The notes under the pieces: model-generated | Seen by the model: the letters and a program-made list of their open reading frames with translations, nothing else | Database searches by the model: none | What the model was told of the DNA's origin: nothing | DNA from: Brachynemurus nebulosus | Taxonomy: Eukaryota > Arthropoda > Insecta > Neuroptera > Myrmeleontidae | Reading direction: 5' to 3' | Assembly: GCA_035578155.1 (NCBI GenBank) | Contig: JAPWDM010000022.1 | Span: forward strand, 1,488,001-1,552,000 | DNA length: 64,000 nucleotides | Position numbers and translations under genes: made by a program | Shown: positions 24,655-35,580 of the stretch, in pieces | Layout: every line of letters starts with the position of its first letter | Numbering within the stretch: the stretch's first letter is position 1

Positions 24655-24721
24655 CGTTCAGCGGGAGGTCTGAAGCGTTCGCTAGTAAATGAATAACTGT
24701 TCAAAGATTTATTGCTTCTCT

Positions 24722-24733
24722 ACTTATATATAC
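24722..24733 (-). promoter_or_regulatory. TATA box upstream of the C2H2 gene
   Basis: CTTATATATA on the + strand, read TATATATAAG on the minus strand, about 70 bases upstream of the ATG at 24654. It overlaps the end of the heptad-encoding frame coming from the right. Confidence 0.45.
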
Positions 24734-24756
24734 TTAGCTCATTTGCTTCACCGAGC

Positions 24757-25241
24757 GACTCATTTGACTCCAACGAGTGACTCACATGCTCCCGGAGTGT
24801 CTCATTTTGTTCCCGGAGTGACCCATTGGGCTCCCGGAGTGACTCATTTTGCTCCCAGAGTGACTCATTGGGCTCCCGGAGTGACTCGTTTTGCTCCCGG
24901 AGTGACTCATTTTGCTCCCGGAGTGACTCATTTTGCTCACGGGGTGACTCATTTTGCTCCCGGAGTGACTCATTTTGCTCCCGGAGTGACTCATTTTGCT
25001 CCCGGAGTAACTCATTTCGCTCCCAGAGTGACTCATTTTGCTCCCGGAGTGACTCATTTTGCTCCCGGAGGACTCATTTTGCCCCCGGATTGACTCATTT
25101 TGCTCCCGGAGTGACTCATTTTGCTCCCGGAGTGACTCATTTTGCTCCCGGAGGACTCATTTTGCTCCCGGATTGACTCATTTTGCTCCCGGAGTGACTC
25201 ATTTTGCTCCCGGAGTAACTCATTTTGCTCCCGGAGTAAAT
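24757..25241. repeat. 21-bp minisatellite, about 22 units (ACTCATTTTGCTCCCGGAGTG)
   Basis: About 22 tandem units of 21 bp. Two units are only 20 bp (a missing T at about 25069 and 25153). Because 21 is a multiple of three, several frames stay open. On the minus strand one frame spells leucine heptads (LREQNES)n, another spells SGSKMSH, and the third meets a stop in every unit. The heptad frame is the only one with a structural pattern, that of a coiled coil. Confidence 0.95.
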
Positions 25242-25425
25242 CATACACCTTATCATCCTTAAAGAGCTCATACACCTTATCATGGTTAAAGAGCTCATAC
25301 ACCTTATCATGGTTAAAGAGCTCAGACACCTTATCGTGGTTAAAGAGCTCATACACCTTATCATGGTTAAAGGGCTCATACACATTATCATGGTTAAAGG
25401 GTATAAAATAGTTAAACTTACACAA
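25054..25425 (-). pseudogene. Repeat-encoded coiled-coil protein, probably frameshifted
   Basis: Minus-strand frame from an ATG at 25425. It begins MCKFNYFIP, then about six 9-residue units of FNHDKVYEL type (from the 27-bp repeats), then leucine heptads LREQNEL/LREQNES (from the 21-bp repeats). At the 20-bp unit near 25153 the frame slips to the SGSKMSH reading, and at the second 20-bp unit near 25069 it slips again and stops at 25054. With both missing bases present the heptads would run on to a stop near 24735. So this may be a long coiled-coil gene damaged by two single-base losses, or slippage variation in a fast-evolving repeat. No homologue recognised. Confidence 0.4.
25242..25405. repeat. 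27-bp minisatellite, 6 units
   Basis: Six units of TCATACACCTTATCATGGTTAAAGAGC, the last ones ending AAAGGG. It directly adjoins the 21-bp array and shares its TCAT-rich edge. The unit length keeps frame in every direction. Confidence 0.95.
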
Positions 25426-25515
25426 AATATTGTCAATTTACCGGTGGTTGTCAAAGAGTTAACATCTCTTTCGCTGAAAAAACAATTTCGTGGTATAACA
25501 ATTGTATTTCGAACC

Positions 25516-25692
25516 ATGATAATTTACAATTCAGAGCAGTCCACCACTAGACAACCTAGCAAAGGACTTTCGAAACCTAAGATCATTAAACGTAAAACTT
25601 TTAAGCGACAACACATTTCACCCGAAAATTTAGCATTCCTTAAATCACTAGGTCTTAAAGTGAAAAGAACATGGTACTCAGTAATGTGCTAA
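25516..25692 (+). CDS. Small basic hypothetical protein, 58 aa or more
   Basis: ATG at 25516, stop at 25690-25692. Basic, with KPKIIKRKTFKRQ followed by ISPENLAFLKSLGLKVKR. The frame stays open upstream through the 27-bp repeats to 25282, so the true start may lie further left or in another exon. The ending (N-x-x-FL-x-SLG-x-x-V/L-K) recalls C-termini of structural or DNA-binding proteins in insect virus-like elements, a resemblance from memory only. Same direction as the polymerase and the next ORF. Confidence 0.4.
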   Translation: MIIYNSEQSTTRQPSKGLSKPKIIKRKTFKRQHISPENLAFLKSLGLKVKRTWYSVMC

Positions 25693-25801
25693 ATATTATT
25701 AACAGTTTGTAATTTGATGGTCAACTAGCAATAGCTATTAGTATCCATTTTCGGATACATCCCACAAATTAACTAACTATCCTCACCAATTTTAATTATT
25801 T

Positions 25802-25836
25802 TATATAAAGTTGTGGATTGTGTGAGTAAATTCAGT
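25802..25836 (+). promoter_or_regulatory. TATA box and TCAGT initiator
   Basis: TATATAAAG at 25802-25810 and the arthropod initiator TCAGT at 25832-25836 are spaced 32 bases apart, with an ATG at 25856. Textbook core-promoter geometry, directly before the next ORF. Confidence 0.65.
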
Positions 25837-25855
25837 TCTACGGCGGCGATAAAAA

Positions 25856-26345
25856 ATGGCGTTTCTTGATATACAAGGTTATCAAGGAGCTAACAGCCAA
25901 TTTTATTTTAAAGAAGTTGGTATCGTTGCGGAAAATTCGGATGAAATATTACATCTTATATTCGATGCACCGTTTGATTTCAACGAGTTGCCGAAGAAAT
26001 ATGAACGGGTTGCTGCACGTTGGCTTTGCCGAAATTGGCATGGGATACCTTGGTCGTATGGATTTATTCCGTACAAAAAAAACTTCATACCATATTGAAA
26101 CCTATATTAAAGAAGTTTGATGTCATATACGTCAAGGGCAGTGAAAAAGGAAATGGATTTCAAATTTGTTTGATGACACCGAACACCGGTCGTGGATTTT
26201 GAATTTGGAGGAAATATTTGATGTATCGAAGATTTCCAATCTGCGAGATGAATATTATTCAAGACGTTGTATGCTTCATTCATACAAAATTTGTTCATTA
26301 GAAAATTGTATTCTTTTAAAAAATTTTTATATGAAAAATAAATAG
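25856..26345 (+). pseudogene. Virus-like-element gene of MAFLDIQG type, two frame breaks
   Basis: ATG at 25856 (MAFLDIQGYQGAN). The first frame carries QFYFKEVGIVAENSDEILH, LPKKYERVAARWL and GFIPYKKNF to a stop at 26096-26098. The second frame (about 26100-26168) carries DVIYVKGSEKGNGF. The third (about 26172-26345) carries WILNLEEIFDV and RCMLHSYKICSLENC to a stop at 26343-26345. These segments come in the order of one multicopy insect protein family (short N-terminal DIQGF, central W-x-x-N-x-G-I-x-W-x-x-G-F-x-P-Y, then YVKG-x-EK, then a Cys/His end), seen in many virus-like insect elements; the resemblance is from memory. Two single-base-type breaks make this copy non-functional unless spliced. 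Function in the family unknown to me; the fold may be nuclease-like. Confidence 0.6.
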
Positions 26346-27019
26346 ATTTTAAGTAATATATAGATTTAAGCAATTTAATTTTTTGTATACATATTCTATA
26401 AATAAAATTTAGAAAAAAAAATATGTGCGTTTTATTTAATTATTACCCTGAATTCCCCTATTTTTTACAGGAAGAAGTTACTTTCGTTAATCTATAAAAG
26501 TATTGACAAAAAATCTTATGAAATTTTTTTATTCTAATTGAAAAGCATATTATTTCATGATACACCCTGTATAAGAATACACTCATGCATACATGCATTT
26601 ATACCTGCACCCATGTATACATGCATTTGTATATTATAATTATATTATGTATGTGTGATGTAAGTTTTAAGATGATATTCTATAAATTTTTTACCCCAAA
26701 ACTACTAATTTATAAAAAAATCTAGCAAATCTTAATGCTGGTATAATTTTTATATTAAACAACATAGTTAAATTATAGTATACATATTAAGAAATAATCC
26801 AAGTATTTATTGTACAGTAATATATACGAATTTATTTGCAAACATATTACTTTTTTGCTAATTAAGCAAATATTTTTCCAATGCTGATAAAAGTGATAAA
26901 TTATTTTAGTTAGATTTTGTTGACATAAAGACTACAATCATTTACTAGTATGTATTTATAAAATTAAAATTAAATAGCGATATACAGAGTGTATACATAA
27001 CATATTCTTAATATACAAC
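26346..27019. other. AT-rich non-coding stretch before the right TIR
   Basis: No gene seen. It holds a short CATGCATTTATACC/CATGCATTTGTATA near-duplicate at about 26585-26630. Confidence 0.5.
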
Positions 27020-28016
27020 CGGTCAGAAATCTGGAGTCTGGACCCTGGAGTCTGAAATCTGGAGTCTGAAGTCATGATTGCGGCTAGCGCTTGGTACAGT
27101 GCCCCCCACAAAATTTAGCGGCCACCCCTTGGGTTAGGGTATTCCCCACATTTTTGACTTGGTAATGTACCTTTCGTTTAAAATGACGCAATTAAGGCAA
27201 GCGCGTGTTGGGGTCAAGGTTTGCACGTACAGTACGCTTCAAAAAGTGGTCGGATACCTTTTTGGTCAGGGGGGCCCGCACTTTTGACACGGTAGTGTAC
27301 CAAAAATTTAAGTACAGTACGGCGTCAAAAATTTGGGGCCACCCCCGAGTTAGGGTATTCCCCACATTTTTTGACGTGATAGTTCGTTTAAGATGACGTA
27401 CTTAAGGCAAGCGCGTGTTGGGGCCAAGGTTTGCACGTACAGTACGTTTCAAAAAGTGATCGGATACCTTTTTGACCAGGGGGGTCCACACTTTTGACAC
27501 GGTAGTGTACCAAAAATTTAAGTACAGTACGGTGTCAAAAGTTTGGGACCACCCCCGAGTTAGGGTATTCCCCACATTTTAGACGCGGTAGTGTGCCCCA
27601 TCTATCAAATTGTGGCCTAAAATTCAGTCTGCGCATGCGTCGTGTACTTAAATTCAGTCTGCGCATGCGTTAGGTTTGCATTCAAAAACTACGTCAGTGC
27701 TGGCGGGTAATGGGTTAACACAAAACCAAATTGTTATAAGTAAATTGTGATGGCGCATAATGGGTTAACATAAATTAATTTGGTTGCTGGTGATGACTCA
27801 GGTCTTTGGAGTTTCAAGGCCAACAGTATGAGCGCGTGTGGGTCAAATGTCAACAACAAATTTTAAATACATGTACCTGGTACGTGCCGGGTCAAAGGTC
27901 AAGTTTTGCACTAGGTACAGTAGGACCCCAAACTACACGGTTCTTAACACGGTCAAAAAAGTAGTCCGGATAATTGAGGTTCTACGGTGCTCCCGTTCTC
28001 TTATAGCCTATCTACT
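27020..28016 (-). repeat. Right terminal inverted repeat (997 bp)
   Basis: Mirror of 16924-17920, with the same internal 210/216-bp units and the same GTAGAACCTCAATTATCCGG phrase near its outer end. It ends CTACT|TACATA, the last six bases being the target site duplication. Confidence 0.95.
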
Positions 28017-28115
28017 TACATATTATAGTAAGCGATATATATAGTGTTTATAACACATTGCAAGAAAGGATCAAGTGTGAAATGTCCTTCATTTATGTCA
28101 CTATATTTGAACATA

Positions 28116-31100
28116 CATATATACAAGCTGAGTTTTTCGAGAGTTGACATTTTGATCACAGCCAAACCGTTAATTTAATCGAAAAATTCTTCAAATAAAA
28201 GTTCTAGATATCGACGGGGGCTATAAATCAGGAGCTTTATAGCTCCTATGGTTTTCGAGTTATGATACAAACTTATAGATTCTTAAATGAAACTGTATGT
28301 TAATTTTTCGATAAAACTGATCTAATGCATCAATTAAAAGTATAAATAAAGAAAAAAAATTTTTTAACCAAGTTTATTTTTTGAATTTTTCTTTAATTTA
28401 GTAGTTAAGCGGTAAAAATATGCATACCTATTTGAGGCTACTTCAACCGAGAGTATTTTATTCGGTTAACGTTTTTATTACATCCAAGAAAACAACCTTA
28501 TTCAGTATCATTTTCTGTAATACAAATTGTAGTAATCCAGATTTTGGAGTATAGATGTCGGGCTCTATTTCAAGTTTTAAATATTTTTGCACAATAAAAT
28601 CAAATTACTTTAAAAGATTAGTATTTAAAGTAACATAATTCAAAAAGAATTTGAAATTATTCATTAATTTACTGAAAAACATATTTATTTTTTATTTATT
28701 TATAGAACGGCAGGTGGCAATAAAATAAATGTACATACCCAGTACAAACCAAATTGACATTGGCGTTTCTTAATAGTAGCAAAGTGAGGTTAACCGGCAA
28801 CGAAAATACTATTAATAAGTGTACTCCAATAATGTAAAAATAAATGAAATTCGATAGTATTTTTTTTTATTAAAAATCAAATTAAAAAGAAATTCTTTCA
28901 CAAAAAACTTTTAATTTCCTTTAAAAATACTTGCTACAAAAATATGTTTAGACGCCTATGTATCTGTCAAATAGTGACATTTCAGAAAAATAATTTTTTT
29001 ATTTTTCAATGAATTAAAACTGAAATTTCATTTTCTTATGGTATTTAGTTATCATTTTTATATGATAATTTAATCTACTTAATAATTTTAAGGGCATAGC
29101 CGGGTAAGATAGGGAAAACGGCCCTTGACGCAAAATTGATTGTTTTTATAGGAAATAATACTCCTTAGCCCCAGATACATTCCTGCCAAATTTCAACCCT
29201 CTGAGGCTAATAGTTTATGAATTGACAAACAAACGAAATTACTGAGCCGATTTATTTGAGTTTAATATATATTGTGTACTCACCTTAGGCAAAATAATAA
29301 AAAAAAATTAACGTTATATGCCTTTATTAAACTAATTTTTTTAAATTTTAAAATTTAAGTAAATTTTCTTTGGCACTTACGCGCTGGCGTCACCCACCAT
29401 TTTTTGTTCAATAATATGTCTCTTACTACTCTATAACATATATTTTTACGGAAAAATTTTAGTTGGTAGAACATAGTAACATTTCAATACAAATGCATGT
29501 CATGTTCGGTACTACATATATTACTTATGTATAAAAAGGACCATAAAGTGAAGCATCTGCCTGATTTTTAAAACACAGTAGAACTTTGAGGAGTGCAATA
29601 AAATGTTCTCTTCCCCCCTGAGTTGCAGTTCTCGGAGTTCCTGTGACGGTCTAAAAAAAATTATATTTTGACTTGTTATAAAAAATATGTTTTAACTTAT
29701 TAAAAAATAATTTTCAAGGTTAATTTTACCATGAATCTGAATATTTGAATGAAATCAATAAAATTATCTCAGCATACTTACTAATTAAAATTACATCTAA
29801 CTCAACAAAAATTATAAGTTTTAGAAACTTTATTTAAATAAAGATAATAATAATAACAATAATACGTCTTAAATGTTATATTGTTTTCGTAATAGTAAAC
29901 ATTAACTTAATTGATTGGGAAAAAAACTTCAACAATGTATAGTACTAACAACAGTCCGGCTAAAACTTGTTGTAGTTATAAAAATATATAGGTAAATTAC
30001 ATGTAGGTACATATAACTAACTTTAACAGACCCTCTCACATGATGTTTTTGTTGCACTTCTTAATGAGGTGCAGAAAGTGGAGTTTTTCTGTAATAAAAT
30101 TACCCACGTTCATAACAACGACAAACAAGCTTAGACAATCGTCTAGCTTTATCTGCTGTTTGTCTTCTTTTGTTAACACGATGACGGGTCATGGGGAATT
30201 ATAACGAAATGACCAACTGGTATACTATTTTGACAGCTAATAAACTTTGAATGAAATTGTTGACGTCGTAATACGTGGTGTATGAGCTAATAAAGTTTCA
30301 CTTGACGTTTTACAAAGAAAACAACTCTGAAAAAAGAGGAATCAGTATCTATTTTGTTTTATTAATAAAAAAAGACAAACGGCAGACAACGTTGGACTTG
30401 AGTAAATTTAAACTAGTTTATCGTAGTTATGAACGTATGTAATTGTATTATTTTAGAAATAGGGTAGATATTTTACTTTATAGCCCTTTTTATACATAAG
30501 TAATATATGTAGTACCTAACATGGTATGCATTTGTATTGAAATATTACTATGTTCTACCAACTAAAATTTTTCCATAAAAATATATGTTATAGAGTACTA
30601 AGAGACATATTATTGAACAAAAAATGGTGGGTGTCGCTAACGCGTAAGTGCCAAAAAAAATTTACTTTAAAAATTTTAAAAAAATTAATATAAAAAATGG
30701 ATATAACGTTAATTTTTTTTTTTTATTACTTCACCTAAGGTGGGTACACAATATATATTAAACTCAAATAAATCGGCTCAGTAATTTCGTAAAAAAAAAT
30801 GTTTTTGGAAAATTTTTGTCTGTTTGTGTATTCATAAAATATTAGCCCCAGAGGGTTGAAATTTGGCAAGAATGTATCTGGGGCTATGCAGTATTATTTC
30901 CTATAAGAACAATCAATTTTGCATCAAGAGTCGTTTTCCCTATCTTACCCGGCTATGCCCTTTGCGATAGAAAACGTAATAATCGTTTTATTTTTCGTTA
31001 CTACATTGTTAAAAATGGCAGCCATATTGAGCTAATATCTTTTTAAATTACGTAAAATCCTAATCGTTTGCAAGTACTTGAGTACGAAATTTAAAAGTGT

Positions 31101-31395
31101 CATTTGTAAAACGTAATTACTCAAAAATATTAGACAAAACAATGAAAATTTGAGTGTTACTGGTAATTTTGAACCATAAACAAATTTTTGAAAAACTTTT
31201 AAACATACGTTTCCATTTAAAAAACTATAAGTTTGTATCGTAACTCGAAAACCGTAAGAGCTATAAAGCTCCTGACTATATAGCAATAGGTTGCTCCCGC
31301 CGATATCTACAACTCTTATTTGAAGAATTTTTCGATTAAATCAATTGTTTAGCTGGAATCAAAATGGCAACTCTCGAAAAGCTTACTCTGTATAT
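28116..31395. mobile_element. Long inverted-repeat (foldback-type) element
   Basis: Left arm about 28116-29545, right arm about 30483-31395. Matching phrases in opposite orientation include TTTTCGAGAGTTG, TAGCTCC-TATGG/TATAAAGCTCC, GCATAGCCGGGTAAGATAGG, CCCCAGATACATTC and CACCATTTTTTGTTCAATAA. The arms differ in length because the left one has about 500 bp extra near 28340-29080. The interior has a smaller inverted pair (about 30097-30180 and 30360-30446). No protein is encoded. It begins only about 94 bases from the right target site of the polymerase element. Confidence 0.75.
30180..30310 (+). repeat. Dispersed repeat C, copy 1
   Basis: Shares the phrase pattern TTTTGACAG(C/A)TAATA...GAATTGTTG(A/T)CGTCGTA...GTGTATGAG with 41668-41780 and, inverted, with 59715-59850. 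It sits inside the foldback element. Confidence 0.5.
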
Positions 31396-34080
31396 GAATT
31401 GGGGTTTAATTATAGGTTCAAAGCTACAATAGCATCAGGCTAACCATTATTTGATTGCACTTGCAGAAAAACCATTGAGAATTGAATTCACCGCTTTGTG
31501 CTCGTATCGTACAATATTTGATTTGTGTCCTGTCTAAAGGATTTCGAGTTGACCAGTGTATACCATTCAAATATTAAATATGTACATACATAGTATGTTT
31601 ATATGTACTGTGTCAACAGTTGTAAGGAAAGTCATGCATAGAGTGTTGGGTAAATTTTCTGAACTCTACATAGACATACCGATGGTTAAACTAAAAACTT
31701 CGTAAAATTATTTTTTTAAATTTTTAATTGTTTTCTAGACTTTCACGATAATACTAGGCATCAACCCACAAAACCTTGTAAGCAACAGTCTACATTTACA
31801 GCTTCTGGGGCTTATTAAATGTATAAGACTGTGGTCATGATTACAACAACAACTGAGACTGTGGTCAAAAACTGATGCATTCTTTTCGTCTCCCCTAAAA
31901 TTAAAAAAAAAAATCACTTACAACGTTTTGCACTTTAACTATCGATACTGTTTTGATTACTGGTGATTGAGCAAATAAATAATGATACCTTTTATAAACC
32001 TGCCAATTGGGCAAAAGCTTCTGCACTCAAGAACTTCCAGTGTTTTTTATTTTTAGCTCCCTAGTTCCATTGAACACCTGCATCTGCATTCATATTCTTA
32101 ATCTTTTTAAGGATATTAGGGATATGTATACTAGAATTATAAATAAAAAGTAGGGATTCGGGAAAAAATGCATATTAAAGTCGAAATTTTGGTATGGAAG
32201 TTTAAGTTGAATTGTGTTAAACTGTGTAACAGACAATGTCAAAGATAAACGATTTCTTTAAAAAAAAATGTTTTAATTTTAAAAATACCTGATAATTTTA
32301 GTTAACTAAGTTTGATGGATTAATAGAAGAATATGAATTTAAATTACTCTGAGGTCAAACAAATTCAAATAAAAGTTTTTGTTCCTTTGTTGCAATGAGA
32401 CTAAAACTAATTACTGATTAACTTACCTAATGCTGTATCTTTGGTAAGTCGGTTACAAATTCAATCTCGTATATACAGACGCTTCTATTTCGCTATAGTT
32501 TGCTGTCTAGTTTCTAGTAAACGGAAATGTAAACAATGATAATTGCTTCTCAAACAACATTCCTTCAGGATAATGCATAGGTACATATCAATGGTTATAT
32601 ATGTACATAAATAAATAATCTACGAATGCAGTACTGGTGCCATCCTTTTTGTTCTTATTGCAATAAAATGAGTCTTGCTCGTGTGACATAATGTTTTATT
32701 ACTGTAACATTTTGATTCTAATTCTTAGTGAACAATATACCTACTGAACTATTGTATGTGTGTACATGCAGTTACTTATGTAGTTAAGATTAGCGGATTT
32801 GAGTAGTTTTACAAAAATTTAAAATATATATATTGAAGGTGCAAAATGTACCTACTAAAAAGCTTGGACAGCTACACTAGCTGCCAAAATTATAAAGATC
32901 AATTTTATTTGAGAATATATCTTCCGAATGAAACCTAAATTTTTTGATTAATGGTATATCAATTTGTACCAAAGGTTTAGTCAAGTCCGAGCTAGGTAAG
33001 TTTTCCATCAACGTTATTGGGAAATATTTTAAACAGTCAGTTATAACAAACTGAAAAACAATTTTTAAGCTTCTAATATCAACGTAAATCTAGATCTTGA
33101 TTAAAAGTTGAAAAACTAACTTCTTCTATTTGGTCGAATATAACAACTACATGAAATATATTTCAATTAAGGAAAGTATAATGCTGGAGGTAAAAGGATT
33201 ATAAAACTATCGTAAGGCTTATAATAAAAACCGTTTAACCGGTAAGTTCACTTCCGACAGCTTTCTTTACAAATTTTCAAAGAAATTTTGGAGGCGATTG
33301 AAATTATATGCACAGTTTTTTTAAAGTACTGAGAGAGTAACATCAAATTTTACTTAAACACATACATTATGATATTTCGATATTGTAATATTTCCATTAG
33401 ACAAAATCATTTTAAAGCTTTTCTTTTCATAATAGTTTTAACCATAAATATTAGTTTTGATCTAACGACGTTTTACTTTTAGAAGGGTGAAGATTAATTT
33501 TAAAATTTAATTTCCTTGTACCTTTTATAACTTGCAGTGATCAGATAACATAATTTCTGATATTTGAATGGTTGTGTTGTAATACCCTAAAACTTGCATA
33601 CATCTATTAAAACCCTTTCTTTTTTCTATATAAAAACAAATATTAAGAGTGGTTGGAAAAACATAAGGGTGGCTGGCAAGTTCTTATGTACTTGCGTATA
33701 CCCTGTAGTTCATCAAAACATTTCAGATCCAACTTGTATGCAACGAAAAGAGACTTTATGAGGAAGTAGTTAGTAGTGCGTTGAATAATGTTAAGTATAT
33801 ATTTTACTAACGTTTACTCGCGTCTTCGTCCGTATGGTATTTGTATTATGACATCAAGTTTATATGGACATAGAGTATATTTTCATGATGTCACTATTGA
33901 GGGCTGTTATTTCTATTAAAAATACAAACACATTATCGATAATAACACTAGTTTTCGACTAATAAGTCAGCAGCACAAAATTAATCTTTCTGTTTAAATT
34001 TTTAGATTATTACATAAAAAAGGCTAATAATATTATTAATATTGTAACTACGGTTCTGGTCCATATTTACATAATTAACA
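31396..34080. other. AT-rich non-coding stretch
   Basis: No gene seen on either strand. Only short, compositionally odd open frames. Confidence 0.5.
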
Positions 34081-34260
34081 ATTTTTCTCTTAGGAATTTT
34101 CTTACAGGCATGAAATGTTTTCCCCGAGTAGAAAGTAGCCAGTAATTTTCTCTGTTCTCCAAGCTATCTCTGTGCAAAGTTTAAAGCCGATTGTTTAAGT
34201 AGTTGAGGCGTGAAAGAAAAACAAACAAACTAAATCACTTTCAGAATTATAATATTAGTT
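34081..34260 (+). repeat. Diverged fragment resembling repeat A
   Basis: TTTTCCCCGAGTAGAAAGTA and the following phrases are similar to the repeat A units at 1-605 and 41010-41586, with a weaker match. Confidence 0.35.
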
Positions 34261-34844
34261 GGGTCAGCATTTATAATATTAGTTAATTATTACAGTGTAA
34301 CAACAACACATATGCACCTGCTTAGTTGTTTGTTATTAATTTATTATTTAACTTGAGGATAGACTATAATTTTTTTCTGTTTGTTGCATTACACTGGATC
34401 CGAAATGCTTTGTTGAGCCGCACTGTGTATATGTATACGTATATGTGTAAAAATCTAACATATGACGCAAAATCATTAAGGGGTTCGTTGCATGATGTTT
34501 TTATTGGTATTTTTAATAACGCAACGTGACAGTGATTGAACGGTCGACCACAGAAATAACCACTAGCATTCGTGTTTTCTATTATACTGTTTGCTCCTAT
34601 CAATTTTTCATAAATTATTTCCTATTCAATTCAAACTGACCTTGTATATTTCTAAGGAACTTATCCTCGAATTTATCACTAACGTAATTTACAAACTACA
34701 AATTTCTATTTTTAATTAGCAATATAACTTTACTACAGCTCACATCTATAGTAAGTTTTGTTTCCATTAATATCCTAGTTTGACGTATTTCACAAAATTA
34801 CAATTTCGCTTAATTTTTTATAAGATTTACCAAAAACGATATCC

Positions 34845-35580
34845 ATACATTTGTGTAATTTCCAAACGGTGGCTCCCTTGTTAACTCAAAACAAACTAAC
34901 ACTGAAGCGCCACTAACAATACACGTATTATAGAGTGACAGAAATAATTTCATTTTGGTCCTGTATTTTTCAAATTGCATTACTAAAAAGATTCCAACTG
35001 TTTGTGTTTTGTACATTTTATTTTTGACCTATTTTAGGAATAAGTAGATATTTGTTTTTAAAGTATAAAAAAAAATTGTTTTAGGTTTGCTTCGATTAAA
35101 AATTACAAATTAACCCGTATAGAGTTCGCTTCATAAATTAATATACCTAGCCAAGATTCGTAACCCTTTGGCTCTTAAAAAGTTGTGATATTTCATGTAG
35201 AAGCAAACTCCAAGTAAGTCTTATATCATGGTCAAAGCAAGCCATAAAACTTGGACGTTTGGCGAAACTATGGAAAATAAACAAAGCATCAACACATACC
35301 ATAGTTCCGGAAACGAAAATGAGCCACTTGTGCTAGATATTTACGAAACGAGCAAACATAAGTTTGTGATCTTTAATCAAAATAGGCAAACAATAGTTGC
35401 TCTTTGTAACTTAAAAGCAAATATTTATTATTCCTAAAATAGGCCAAAAAGTAAATTGTACAAAACATAAGTTGAAATCTTTTTAGTGATGCATTTTGAA
35501 CGCAGGATCACTCGATAATACGTGTACACATTAGTTTCGCTTCAGTGTCAGTTTGTTTTAACAAGAGAGTGAGTGACTAA
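34845..35580. mobile_element. Foldback element, arms of about 170-190 bp
   Basis: 34879-35065 and 35405-35575 are inverted copies: AAACAAACTAACACTGAAGCG against CGCTTCAGTGTCAGTTTGTTT, ACACGTATTAT, CTAAAAAGATT, and CCTATTTTAGGAATAA against TTATTCCTAAAATAGGCC. The loop of about 340 bp carries a 69-codon frame with no recognisable features. No target site duplication fixed. Confidence 0.7.

Larger units (their letters stand above)
16918..28022 (+). mobile_element. Complete Polinton/Maverick-like element with 6-bp TSD (compact, PolB-encoding)
   Basis: TACATA at 16918-16923 is repeated at 28017-28022 and directly abuts an 11,093-bp element (16924-28016) whose ends are AGTAGATAGGC...GCCTATCTACT. 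The two terminal inverted repeats are each 997 bp with mirror-image coordinates (positions sum to 44,940), differing by a few substitutions near the inner ends. A 6-bp duplication, 5'-AG ends, long TIRs and an encoded family B polymerase are the established hallmarks of Polintons/Mavericks. Contents from left: left TIR, PolB in two exons (+), a 236-aa zinc-ribbon ORF (+), a split C2H2/acidic gene (-), a coding minisatellite, a small ORF (+), a frameshifted ORF (+), right TIR. Standard Polintons are 15-20 kb and also carry integrase, ATPase, protease and capsid genes; I find none here. Near-identical TIRs and an intact polymerase point to a recent insertion. Confidence 0.9.

Noticed and set aside
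24689..25262. Plus-strand proteins with THFAPGV or SDSFCSR repeats
   Set aside because: 21-bp repeats keep most frames open. The plus-strand versions have no structural pattern or promoter, unlike the leucine heptads on the other strand.
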